From Hahella sp018986435 (lineage in GTDB: Bacteria; Pseudomonadota; Gammaproteobacteria; Pseudomonadales; Oleiphilaceae): a stretch of 64,000 nt of DNA. Below, piece after piece: positions 17,601 through 24,874 of the stretch; position 1 is the stretch's first letter; each line of letters begins with the position of its first letter. Location: assembly GCF_050749805.1 (NCBI RefSeq), contig NZ_CP192738.1, forward strand, positions 1,922,001 through 1,986,000, given 5' to 3'. Position numbers and translations under genes: made by a program. Under the pieces are notes generated by a model. That model did no database searches, was not told where the DNA came from, and was given only the letters and a program-made list of their open reading frames with translations.

Positions 17601-18635
17601 TTAACAGGATTCCCGCACTACCAGCTGCGCTGTCAGCAAACGATTATTGCTGGTGTCTCCTTTCAGAACCGCCTGTGCGGCCAGACGCCCTTTGGCGACG
17701 CTGGGCTGATGGACCGTCGTCAGGCTGGGGCGCCAGTGCGCGGCGTCGGGAATATCGTCGAATCCGACGACTTTAACGTCGTCGGGAACTTTGAAGCCCA
17801 GGTCCAGACTGGCCTGGATCGCGGCCAGAGCCAGACGGTCGCTCATGCACAGTAGAATGCGCGGACGCGGACTCGTGGACAAGGCTTCGCGGGCAGCCTG
17901 ATAACCGTTCTGGAAATTGCTGTCGGGGGTGTGCCAGATCATATCCGGCCGGATGTGTCGGTCCATAGCCTCTGCGGCGGCAAGATAGCCGTTGAGGCGG
18001 CGTCTTGAAATCGATATCTCATCCCCAAACATTTCGGCGTCCTTAATGCGCCGCACCTCATTTAGGTTAAGCAGGCGCAGGCCAATAATGGCTGCTTCGC
18101 CGTCTGAGCGCTTAAAAGCATGCTCCGCGCTTTCACGTGCGCCGCTGAAATTATCCACATTGATGGAGGTATGGCTTTCGCCCAGATCGAAGTCTACGGT
18201 GATCAGCGTTTTCTGTTGCTGGAGAATGCGCTCCACGATGCTTTCGTCATTGGGGCGGCCGTACATGATAAATGCGTCGGGGACCGATTCAATGGAGCGG
18301 TGTTTGTAATAATCCGCGCGGGTAGGCAGCAGGAACATGTTGACGCCATTGCTGTCGAATACCTCGGCGACGCCTTGCAGAAACTGGCTGGCGACCGGAT
18401 CGGTAAAGTTAAAATGCAATCGGTCCGCCACCATAACGCCAATAATGCCGCTGGTGCCGCGACGCAGGCTGGCGGCTGTGGCGTTAGGGCCGTTGTAGCC
18501 CAGTCGCAAACATTCTTTGAGGATATGGCTCCTCAACTTGGCCGATAGTTGGTCCGGCCGGTTATAAGCGTTGGATATGGTCGCGGTTGATACACCCAGC
18601 TCCGACGCCACATCTTTCAAGGTCAATTTCTTCAC
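17601..18635 (-). CDS. LacI-family transcriptional regulator
   Basis: This is a 344-residue LacI/GalR repressor. It has an N-terminal helix-turn-helix (LTLKDVASELGVSTATISNAYN), a hinge helix (about 45-58), and a periplasmic-binding-type effector domain (about 60-340; late motif VGFDDIPDAAHWRPSLTTV). Such proteins bind CG-centred palindromes and respond to sugars. Two palindromes of that type lie in front of the nearby chitinase and glucanase genes (20356-20367 and 22812-22823). I found none in the region upstream of the gene itself. Control of the hydrolase cluster is therefore plausible but not shown, and the effector could be a chitin- or glucan-derived oligosaccharide. Confidence 0.9.
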   Translation of the reverse strand: MKKLTLKDVASELGVSTATISNAYNRPDQLSAKLRSHILKECLRLGYNGPNATAASLRRGTSGIIGVMVADRLHFNFTDPVASQFLQGVAEVFDSNGVNMFLLPTRADYYKHRSIESVPDAFIMYGRPNDESIVERILQQQKTLITVDFDLGESHTSINVDNFSGARESAEHAFKRSDGEAAIIGLRLLNLNEVRRIKDAEMFGDEISISRRRLNGYLAAAEAMDRHIRPDMIWHTPDSNFQNGYQAAREALSTSPRPRILLCMSDRLALAAIQASLDLGFKVPDDVKVVGFDDIPDAAHWRPSLTTVHQPSVAKGRLAAQAVLKGDTSNNRLLTAQLVVRESC

Positions 18636-19025
18636 TGTTGCTCCTTGTTATTCGTCGCCGTCGTTCGGCAGGTTTTATTAAACATTCCACTTCCTTGTAT
18701 GTTGATGAGTCCGGTTCGGCCCCTCGTGAGGGCATTCGGATAAATAGAGGATCCTGTCGCACAAGGGGTACAGCGCGACATGGCGGCATAGGGAGTCTAA
18801 TTGGCTGGAAATTTATGTCCACTAATTTTGCGGCGAAAATTAGGTATTTTTACGTAAAAAGTGAAAGTGTAGCGTAGTTTGTACAGACAAACTTGTATTG
18901 TAGAAAAATTGTTAACAAGTGTTCACTTTTCTGTGAGGCTAAATATAATGCGCATCCCTTTTATATTCCCCTCGCTTCCGAGGGTGTTTTTAGTCGTTGT
19001 GGGTACATTCCCTTAAGGTAGTTTG
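18636..19025. other. Divergent intergenic region, LacI gene / outer-membrane barrel gene
   Basis: These 390 bases separate the LacI gene and the plus-strand barrel gene. I see a sigma-70 promoter for the barrel gene (18922-18949) and a 10-base palindrome TTGTTAACAA (18909-18918) directly upstream of its -35 box, which could be an operator. No GAAA-CG-TTTC-type site was found here. Confidence 0.5.
18922..18949 (+). promoter_or_regulatory. Sigma-70 promoter of the outer-membrane barrel gene
   Basis: TTCACT (18922-18927) and a perfect TATAAT (18944-18949) are 16 bases apart, followed about 75 bases later by the start codon. The palindrome TTGTTAACAA lies just upstream. Confidence 0.6.
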
Positions 19026-19661
19026 ATGAAGTCTTTTGTTGTAAATGCACTGGCTGTAGCAGCCTTGTCCGTTTCCTGTATGTCTGTTCAAGCGGAAGAA
19101 GTTCAAGATTCCCGTAGCCTGTATTTTGCTCTTACTGGCGGTTTTACTTTTGGCGGTGACGAGTTCGTACAGTCTGGCACTCTTGACGGTGTTGATGAGC
19201 TGGAAGCTGGCGGATTGGTAAATCTGGGGGTAGGCGCGTACTGGAAATCAAAGTCTCAGCCTCTGGCGGCTCAGGTAACCCTGAATTACCATTTTGACTA
19301 TGCAGATGAAAATGATGTCGAAGCGACTTTTGACCGGATGCCTGTTGAAGCTGTTCTCTACTACACCGGTGTAGATAAGTGGCGTTTTGGCGCAGGCGTG
19401 CGCTATGTGGCCAGCCCTGAGTTAACTGCAGAGTATAAGAGCAACAAGTTTACTGCTGACTTGGACTCCAATATTGGATTTGTTGCTGAGGCAGGCTACT
19501 TCCTTTCTTCTACCGTCATACTGAATTTCCGGGCGGTAGCGGAAAAATATGACGTAGAATCATTGAATGTAAATGGTTCTCATCTTGACGTTCCTTCCAG
19601 TGCGTATAAGAAGGATATCAGCGGCAACCACGTTGGTGTGAACCTGGTCGCGCTGTTCTAA
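19026..19661 (+). CDS. Outer-membrane beta-barrel protein, possibly YfaZ-like
   Basis: This 211-residue protein has a signal peptide (about 1-23, ending SVQA-E). Alternating hydrophobic strands rich in Tyr, Gly and Phe follow, and the last residue is phenylalanine (NLVALF), the usual outer-membrane assembly signal. It resembles YfaZ-type small barrels. Function is unknown; the position next to the chitin-degradation genes would allow a role in oligosaccharide uptake, but nothing in the sequence proves it. I start at the ATG at 19026; a TTG three bases earlier is also possible. A strong terminator follows. Confidence 0.7.
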   Translation: MKSFVVNALAVAALSVSCMSVQAEEVQDSRSLYFALTGGFTFGGDEFVQSGTLDGVDELEAGGLVNLGVGAYWKSKSQPLAAQVTLNYHFDYADENDVEATFDRMPVEAVLYYTGVDKWRFGAGVRYVASPELTAEYKSNKFTADLDSNIGFVAEAGYFLSSTVILNFRAVAEKYDVESLNVNGSHLDVPSSAYKKDISGNHVGVNLVALF

Positions 19662-19690
19662 TTAGCCGCAAGCGAACTCTCGTGTGTAAG

Positions 19691-19724
19691 AGCCTCCCAC
19701 CGCAAGGTGGGAGGCTTTTCTTTT
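19691..19724 (+). terminator. Intrinsic terminator of the outer-membrane barrel gene
   Basis: A perfect 10-base stem (GCCTCCCACC / GGTGGGAGGC) with a GCAA tetraloop is followed by TTTTCTTTT. Confidence 0.92.
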
Positions 19725-19826
19725 ATATAGGGGCTGGGCTGTCCGCCTGCGCTTATTATCCTTCTCTTTACTTTTCCCGTCTCAACTCGGCTATAAGTCC
19801 AATTCAGGGCAGGTTGTAGTCCATCA

Positions 19827-20198
19827 ATACCATTTTTGTTGACCAATAAGACCACTTTTTCTTCCAGATAAACCTAGTGATCCTCCGCCTGCAACTTTTG
19901 GCGTGATACGGACACTAACGCCGAACGATTGAAAAATAAGGCTTTGTCACGGTGTGCAATCGTTCACACAAATTGACTAGGCTCTTGGGCGGATTGTCTT
20001 GGCAGGGGGAATCCCTACACTGGTATGCGCCTTGGTACGTCGCATGCATACCTGTTAGAAAAAACAGAAGACGCCAGTTAAGCAAATTAAATACCAAAAA
20101 ACTACCATATTGGAATATAGGAACTAGTTATCACTTTTGTGGTATCTAAATGGTATTTTTAAATTGACTGAAAGTCTCAAATAGGTATTATCTGGTAT
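19827..20198. promoter_or_regulatory. Cluster of GGTAT motifs upstream of the chitinase
   Basis: GGTAT occurs at 20022, 20141, 20152, 20184 and 20194, and its reverse complement ATACC at 19827, 20048 and 20091. The last four direct copies form two pairs with 11- and 10-base spacing. TTAAATACCA (20087-20096) is mirrored by TGGTATTTTTAA starting at 20151. This density is far above chance and suggests a cooperative activator site; the protein is unknown. Confidence 0.55.
20164..20191 (+). promoter_or_regulatory. Predicted sigma-70 promoter of the chitinase gene
   Basis: TTGACT (20164-20169) and TATTAT (20186-20191) are 16 bases apart. The -10 box overlaps one GGTAT motif and a second lies just after it. 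This would give a leader of about 340 bases. Confidence 0.55.
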
Positions 20199-20538
20199 AT
20201 GAAAGCATTTCCTTGCGCTTTTTTGTGATTTGCCGCTTACGGATATTGTGAGGAATACATAGGGCAATGCGACCTGATTTTCGGAGAGAAAAAGGAAAAT
20301 TTAAAAGAGGTTCCGAAAAAGGGGCGACTGTGAAGTCCGGGTTGGATTGCGTTATGAAAGCGCTTTCGTTCAGTGATGGGTTGTGTAGCGTCGGCTGATG
20401 GGCGAACGGGAGAAAAGCTCTGGTTGATGAGGCTTCATTGATGAAGTCTGCGCCGGAGTTGCGCCGATTGTGATCGTTAAGATGGCGAACGGACTTTTCC
20501 TACTTCTAATAACGAATCGATAACCTTAGGACGATCCT
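20198..20538 (+). other. Chitinase 5' leader region
   Basis: About 340 bases lie between the predicted promoter and the chitinase start. The stretch contains a purine-rich segment (about 20280-20325) and a LacI-type palindrome (20356-20367). I looked for known riboswitch cores such as c-di-GMP or glycine types and did not recognise one. No convincing open frame lies inside. Confidence 0.45.
20356..20367. promoter_or_regulatory. LacI-type operator upstream of the chitinase
   Basis: GAAAGCGCTTTC is a perfect 12-base palindrome with the central CG typical of LacI/GalR sites. It lies about 165 bases downstream of the predicted -10 box, so it could act as a roadblock in the leader or mark a second, closer promoter. 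Confidence 0.65.
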
Positions 20539-22521
20539 ATGTATATGGACAAAAAACACAGCAAATCCGGCTTTATGAAGACCGCGCTCTGTGCGGGCCT
20601 CATCGCCGCATCCCAGGCCTCCTGGGGCGTTGAATGCAGCCAGGTGTCCGGCGCCTGGCAGGATGGCGGAAACTACTCCGCCGGTCAGTATGTCACTTTT
20701 AACTCCGGCATTTACTCCGCTTTAGTAAACCACACCGCTCATCTGGGCGCTGGCTGGACGCCGGCGGTCGGTTCGTTGTGGCGTTATGAAGAGCCTGATC
20801 ATTGTGATGGCGGTGGCGACTCCGGTGGAGATAACGGCGGAGACACTGGCGGCGATAATGGAGGCGACACCGGTGGCGATACTGGCGGCGACACTGGAGG
20901 AGATAACGGCGGCGATACCGGTGGAGACACTGGAGGCGATACCGGCGGCAACAACAACGGCGGCGATGATTGCGACGCCAGCGCGCCAGCCTGGAGTTCC
21001 TCTACGGTTTATACCCAAGGTAAGGAAGTCTTCCATAAAGGCGCTGTTTACAAGGCCAAATGGTGGACGCAAGGCGATGAGCCCGGCGCCAGTGAATGGG
21101 GCCCATGGGAATTGGTAGACGCGTCCGGCTGCCCTGGCGATGGCGGGGATAACGGAGGCGACGACGGCGGTGACAATGGCGACGGTGGAGATAACGGAGA
21201 CGGCGGCGATAATGGCTCCGACGATCCGATCGACACCACCGGCTGGCCTAAGCCGTTGATGGAGAACAACAAGCCCTATCAGAACACCACAGGCAGCGTT
21301 GTCGGCACTTACTTTGTGGAGTGGGGCGTTTATGGCCGCAACTTCCCGGTAGAGAAAATACCGGCGCAAAACCTGACTCACCTCTTGTATGCCTTCATCG
21401 CCGTGTGCGGACCTAACGAATCACTGCGCGAGGCGAACCCGCAAGGCCACTCTGTGTTGATGAATGAGTGTAGCGATCAGCCTGATTACACAGTCACTAT
21501 CCACGACCGCTTCGCGGCGCTTGAGAAGAGCTATCCCGGTGACAAGTGGGATGACCCCATGCGCGGTAACTTCGGCCAGTTGAGACGTCTGAAGAAAACC
21601 AATCCCGACATCAAGATCCTGCCTTCCATTGGCGGCTGGACGCTGTCTGATCCATTCTTCTACTTCGCCAACGACGCGCAGAAGCGTGCGGTGTTCGTTA
21701 GCTCTGTGGTCGACTTCCTGAAGACTTATAAGTTCTTCGATGGCGTCGATATTGACTGGGAATACCCAGGCGGCGGCGGAGCCAACACCGGTCTGGGCTC
21801 GCCACAGGATCGCGATGGCTACGCTGAGTTGATGCATGACCTGCGCGCTGCGCTGGATAAGCTGGAAGCGGAAACCGGCAAAGACTACCAGTTAACTTCG
21901 GCGGTAGGTTCCGCGCCAAGCAAGATTGACGCTGTGAACTACTCCAACGCAGTACAGTACATGGATTACGTCTTCGCTATGACCTACGACTACTACGGCG
22001 GCTGGAACAATCAATTAGGTCATCAGACTGGCCTGTACGCAGGCGATCATGAGATCCATGAAGGCTTCAGCTCTGACGCCACCATCAATAACCTGATGAG
22101 CGCAGGCGTGCCGGCCAACAAACTGGTGCTGGGCGCGGCCATGTACGGACGCGGCTGGAAAGGCGTCACCGGCGGTACAGAGACTGATCCATTCGCAGGA
22201 ACCGGCGGCGGCAAGCACGCAGGCACCTGGGAAGACGGCGTGTTGGATTACCGCGCTATCGAGCAGAAGTTCCTGGGCGGCGCCAACGGCCAGGGCATCG
22301 ATGGCTACAAGTATTTCTACGATGAAAAGGCGGAAGCGCCCTTCTTGTGGAACTTCTCCAACGGCTCGTTGATCACCTTCGATAACGCCCGTTCGGCCAA
22401 AGCCAAAGGCGAATATGCGCGCGACAAAGGTCTCGCTGGCGTATTCACCTGGGAAGTCGATGCGGATAACGGAAATATCCTCAACGCCGTTCATGAAGGC
22501 TTGGGGCATCCGCAACAGTAG
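20539..22521 (+). CDS. Secreted chitinase, GH18 with two CBM5/12-type domains
   Basis: The 660 residues fall in this order: signal peptide (about 12-30); a first chitin-binding CBM5/12-type domain (about 31-88); a Gly/Asp-rich linker (90-144); a second CBM5/12-type domain (145-198: APAWSSSTVYTQGKEV, then GPWELV); a second Gly/Asp linker (199-231); and a GH18 catalytic domain (about 250-655). The GH18 signature DGVDIDWEYP is at 401-410, with catalytic Glu408, and the SIGG motif at 363-366. It would hydrolyse chitin outside the cell with retention, releasing chitooligosaccharides. The start is ATG at 20539 or 20545, with AGGA just upstream. It is first in a run of three secreted glycoside hydrolases. 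Confidence 0.95.
   Translation: MYMDKKHSKSGFMKTALCAGLIAASQASWGVECSQVSGAWQDGGNYSAGQYVTFNSGIYSALVNHTAHLGAGWTPAVGSLWRYEEPDHCDGGGDSGGDNGGDTGGDNGGDTGGDTGGDTGGDNGGDTGGDTGGDTGGNNNGGDDCDASAPAWSSSTVYTQGKEVFHKGAVYKAKWWTQGDEPGASEWGPWELVDASGCPGDGGDNGGDDGGDNGDGGDNGDGGDNGSDDPIDTTGWPKPLMENNKPYQNTTGSVVGTYFVEWGVYGRNFPVEKIPAQNLTHLLYAFIAVCGPNESLREANPQGHSVLMNECSDQPDYTVTIHDRFAALEKSYPGDKWDDPMRGNFGQLRRLKKTNPDIKILPSIGGWTLSDPFFYFANDAQKRAVFVSSVVDFLKTYKFFDGVDIDWEYPGGGGANTGLGSPQDRDGYAELMHDLRAALDKLEAETGKDYQLTSAVGSAPSKIDAVNYSNAVQYMDYVFAMTYDYYGGWNNQLGHQTGLYAGDHEIHEGFSSDATINNLMSAGVPANKLVLGAAMYGRGWKGVTGGTETDPFAGTGGGKHAGTWEDGVLDYRAIEQKFLGGANGQGIDGYKYFYDEKAEAPFLWNFSNGSLITFDNARSAKAKGEYARDKGLAGVFTWEVDADNGNILNAVHEGLGHPQQ
20806..20970 (+). 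repeat. Gly/Asp repeat linker of the chitinase (coding)
   Basis: The DNA encodes about a dozen GGD(T/N)-type units joining the two binding domains. A second, shorter Gly/Asp linker is at 21133-21231. The units vary in synonymous bases (GGC/GGA/GGT) but remain similar enough for slippage or recombination to change copy number. Confidence 0.8.
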
Positions 22522-22529
22522 CCCTTGTT

Positions 22530-22559
22530 GGGGGTAGAATCGGCACTACCCCTTTTTTT
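22530..22559 (+). terminator. Intrinsic terminator of the chitinase gene
   Basis: GGGGTAG pairs with CTACCCC around an 8-base loop, followed by seven T residues. Confidence 0.88.
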
Positions 22560-22563
22560 AGTA

Positions 22564-22627
22564 CAGACGGTTTTTGCTACTGACGATTTTGACTAGTGAC
22601 GATTTTAACCAGTGATGGTTATAGCAA
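22564..22627. repeat. Four degenerate 16-base tandem repeats
   Basis: Consecutive 16-base units begin at 22564, 22580, 22596 and 22612; the second and third read CTGACGATTTTGACTA and GTGACGATTTTAACCA. The outer units are more divergent. They sit between the chitinase terminator and the glucanase promoter region. Confidence 0.65.
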
Positions 22628-22685
22628 GTAGGGAAGGCTGTAGGTAATTCGTCACTGACTTGGATCAAGTAGTAGCCGTAACGCT

Positions 22686-22716
22686 AAACCGGATGGGCTA
22701 AGCCCCCATCCGGTTT
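22686..22716. terminator. 12-base perfect hairpin between chitinase and glucanase genes
   Basis: AAACCGGATGGG pairs perfectly with CCCATCCGGTTT around a 7-base loop. Only three T residues end the right arm, so it may be a weak, bidirectional or backup terminator, or another structural element. Confidence 0.5.
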
Positions 22717-22811
22717 CCAAAGCACAGCGATGAGATCGCGTGCGGTAATCAACATTTTTTCGGATAAACACTAAACCGGCATTGACTGCCTTTGTCCAAC
22801 GAGTGAAAAAT

Positions 22812-22823
22812 GAAAACGCTTTC
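22812..22823. promoter_or_regulatory. LacI-type operator upstream of the glucanase
   Basis: GAAAACGCTTTC, flanked by T and A to give TGAAAACGCTTTCA, is a near-perfect CG-centred LacI/GalR-type palindrome. It overlaps an upstream in-frame ATG (22810), which argues that translation starts further downstream, at 22936. Confidence 0.65.
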
Positions 22824-22935
22824 ATGCAAAAGAGTGGTAAGTCAGCGCATTTTTCCTTTTGGAAGAGCTGAAGTGTCTATCCGAAAAAGTGCTCTGGTTT
22901 CTCCATTCAAAAAACCAATAAATAAGGAGAACTCG

Positions 22936-24663
22936 ATGAACAAGAAACACTGGCCGGCTTCCGTGCTAATGACGGCGTCCATCGTCGTCGCGGGTTGCGG
23001 CAGTTTCGCCGCCAATGCGGAGATTCCGGAAGGGGTCTATCAGATCAAATCCAAAAAAAGCGGCTTATGTCTGGACGTTTGGAGCGGCTCCACGCAGCAA
23101 GCTGCGCGCATCGTTCAATGGCAGTGCCATGACGGCAATAATCAGCGCTGGAAAATTACGCCTGCAGGCGGCGGCAGCTACCGGTTGCTGGCTATGCACA
23201 GCGGGCTGGCGATGGATGTGGAGTCCGCCTCCACCGCCAACGGCGCCGGGCTGCAGCAATGGCCGGATAACGGCTCCGGGGCGCAGCGCTTCAAATTTGA
23301 AGATCTCGGTAATAATGAATTCCGCATTATCAATAGCGGCAGCGGCAAATCCCTGGATATCGAGGAAGCCAGCGTCGAGCCGGGCGTCAGGTTGCAACAG
23401 TGGGACTGGAACAGCGGCGATCATCAGCGTTTCTATCTGATGACGGACGGCGGACCCACGCCTCCTGGCGCGTCTATCCCCGGCAAGATTGAAGCCGAGG
23501 ATTACAGCGCATTCTCCGACACTACGCCAGGCAACACTGGCGGCGGTTATCGTCAGGACGATGTGGACATCGAAGCGACGGCGGATCAGGACGGCGGATT
23601 TAATGTCGGCTGGACGGCTCCAGGCGAGTACCTGCGTTATAACCTGAACGCCGGCGAATCCGGCGAATATAAAGTCACTTTACGTGTCGCTTCCATTTAC
23701 GCTGGTAAACAGGTGGTTGTGAAGCTTGACGGCGCGGACATCAGCGGCGCGCTGGAGGTCCCCAACACCGGCGGTTGGCAGAACTGGGCGGATATCAGCT
23801 TCAATGCGAACCTGTCATCTGGAGCGCATCAGTTGGAAGTCGCCTTCCTGACTGACGGCATTAACCTGAATTACATCAATTTCGCCAAAGGCGGCGATCC
23901 TACTGATCCCACCGATCCGCCCGGGTGGACGCTGGTATGGCGGGATGAATTCAACGGCGACAGCCTTGACCTGGGTAAGTGGGAGCACGAAGTCAACGGC
24001 AATGGCGGCGGCAACAATGAGCTGCAGTATTACACCGCGCGTCCGCAAAACTCCTGGGTGTCCGGCGGCAAGCTGCACATTCAGGCGCTGAAAGAGCGCT
24101 ACACCGGACCCGAAGGAACTCGTGACTACACCTCCGCCCGTTTACGCACGCTTAACAAGGGCGACTGGAAATACGGCCGCTTTGAAATCCGCGCCAAGCT
24201 GCCATGGGGGCAGGGCATGTGGCCAGCTATCTGGATGTTGCCGACAGACTGGGTTTATGGCGGCTGGGCGGCCAGCGGCGAGATCGACATCATGGAGGCG
24301 GTCAACCTGAAAGGGGCGGGCGGCAATGAAATCTACGGCACGCTCCACTATGGCGGCGAATGGCCCAACAATACCCACACTGGCGATCACATGGCGCCTT
24401 CCTCCAGCGTGGTGGATCAATTCCATACCTACGCACTGGAATGGGAAGAAAACGAAATTCGCTGGTATATCGACGGCGTGCATTATCAGACGCAAACCGA
24501 CTGGTACTCCACCGCTGCGCCTTATCCTGCGCCGTATAACCAACGCTTCCATATGATTCTGAACCTTGCCGTGGGCGGTAACTGGCCAGGCAATCCAAAT
24601 GGATCAACTGTATTCCCGCAGTCGATGGAAGTGGATTACGTGAGGGTGTACCGCAAAAACTGA
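22936..24663 (+). CDS. Secreted GH16 beta-glucanase with CBM13 (ricin-type) and CBM6 domains
   Basis: The 575 residues start with an export signal that contains a possible lipobox (VAGC, Cys21) and also a possible signal-peptidase-I site (ANA-E). Then come a ricin-type CBM13 domain (about 30-171, repeated Q-x-W motifs), a CBM6 domain (about 183-318, starting IEAEDY), a short Pro/Thr/Asp linker and a GH16 domain (about 330-574). The catalytic motif GEIDIME is at 448-454 (nucleophile Glu449, acid/base Glu454), as in laminarinases. It would cleave beta-1,3 or mixed-linkage glucans outside the cell. The start at 22936 has AAGGAG 9 bases upstream. The 42-residue longer frame from 22810 would run through the LacI-type operator and lacks an export signal. 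Confidence 0.93.
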   Translation: MNKKHWPASVLMTASIVVAGCGSFAANAEIPEGVYQIKSKKSGLCLDVWSGSTQQAARIVQWQCHDGNNQRWKITPAGGGSYRLLAMHSGLAMDVESASTANGAGLQQWPDNGSGAQRFKFEDLGNNEFRIINSGSGKSLDIEEASVEPGVRLQQWDWNSGDHQRFYLMTDGGPTPPGASIPGKIEAEDYSAFSDTTPGNTGGGYRQDDVDIEATADQDGGFNVGWTAPGEYLRYNLNAGESGEYKVTLRVASIYAGKQVVVKLDGADISGALEVPNTGGWQNWADISFNANLSSGAHQLEVAFLTDGINLNYINFAKGGDPTDPTDPPGWTLVWRDEFNGDSLDLGKWEHEVNGNGGGNNELQYYTARPQNSWVSGGKLHIQALKERYTGPEGTRDYTSARLRTLNKGDWKYGRFEIRAKLPWGQGMWPAIWMLPTDWVYGGWAASGEIDIMEAVNLKGAGGNEIYGTLHYGGEWPNNTHTGDHMAPSSSVVDQFHTYALEWEENEIRWYIDGVHYQTQTDWYSTAAPYPAPYNQRFHMILNLAVGGNWPGNPNGSTVFPQSMEVDYVRVYRKN

Positions 24664-24724
24664 GGAAAGCGATTTTCCTCAGTATGGACCGATTAAGACA
24701 GTATCTCGTTAACAACAAGAAAGC

Positions 24725-24755
24725 CCCCGCCGCGACTTCGGTCGTTGGCGGGGGT
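24725..24755 (+). terminator. GC-rich hairpin with UUCG loop after the glucanase gene
   Basis: CCCCCGCC pairs with GGCGGGGG, and an inner CGAC/GTCG stem is closed by a TTCG tetraloop. No T tract follows on the plus strand, so it may protect the mRNA 3' end or terminate weakly. Confidence 0.5.
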
Positions 24756-24863
24756 AAAACCGCGGCCCGCCTGTTTGCAGTTAGGGTTGGTCGGCACAGC
24801 GTTCGGCACTGAATAGATAACAACAATGTGTAACAACGCAACGCCTCCAAGGGCATATAAAGG

Positions 24864-24873
24864 AGAACGTTCT
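24864..24873. promoter_or_regulatory. Palindrome AGAACGTTCT over the hexosaminidase ribosome-binding site
   Basis: A perfect 10-base palindrome with central CG lies between the AAGGAG ribosome-binding site and the ATG at 24875. It may be a degenerate relative of the LacI-type sites in front of the two upstream hydrolases, or coincidence. Confidence 0.35.
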
Positions 24874-24874
24874 T

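Noticed and set aside
20198..20538. Riboswitch in the chitinase leader
   Set aside because: I looked for c-di-GMP, glycine and similar conserved cores by eye and found none; the long leader itself is only inferred.
20806..20970. Repeats that could be mistaken for a CRISPR array
   Set aside because: The units are contiguous, in-frame codon repeats of a protein linker, with no spacers and no cas genes nearby.
20722..21381. Minus-strand 219-codon frame opposite the chitinase linkers
   Set aside because: The Val/Ala/Ile-rich product is an artefact of the Gly/Asp repeats on the coding strand.
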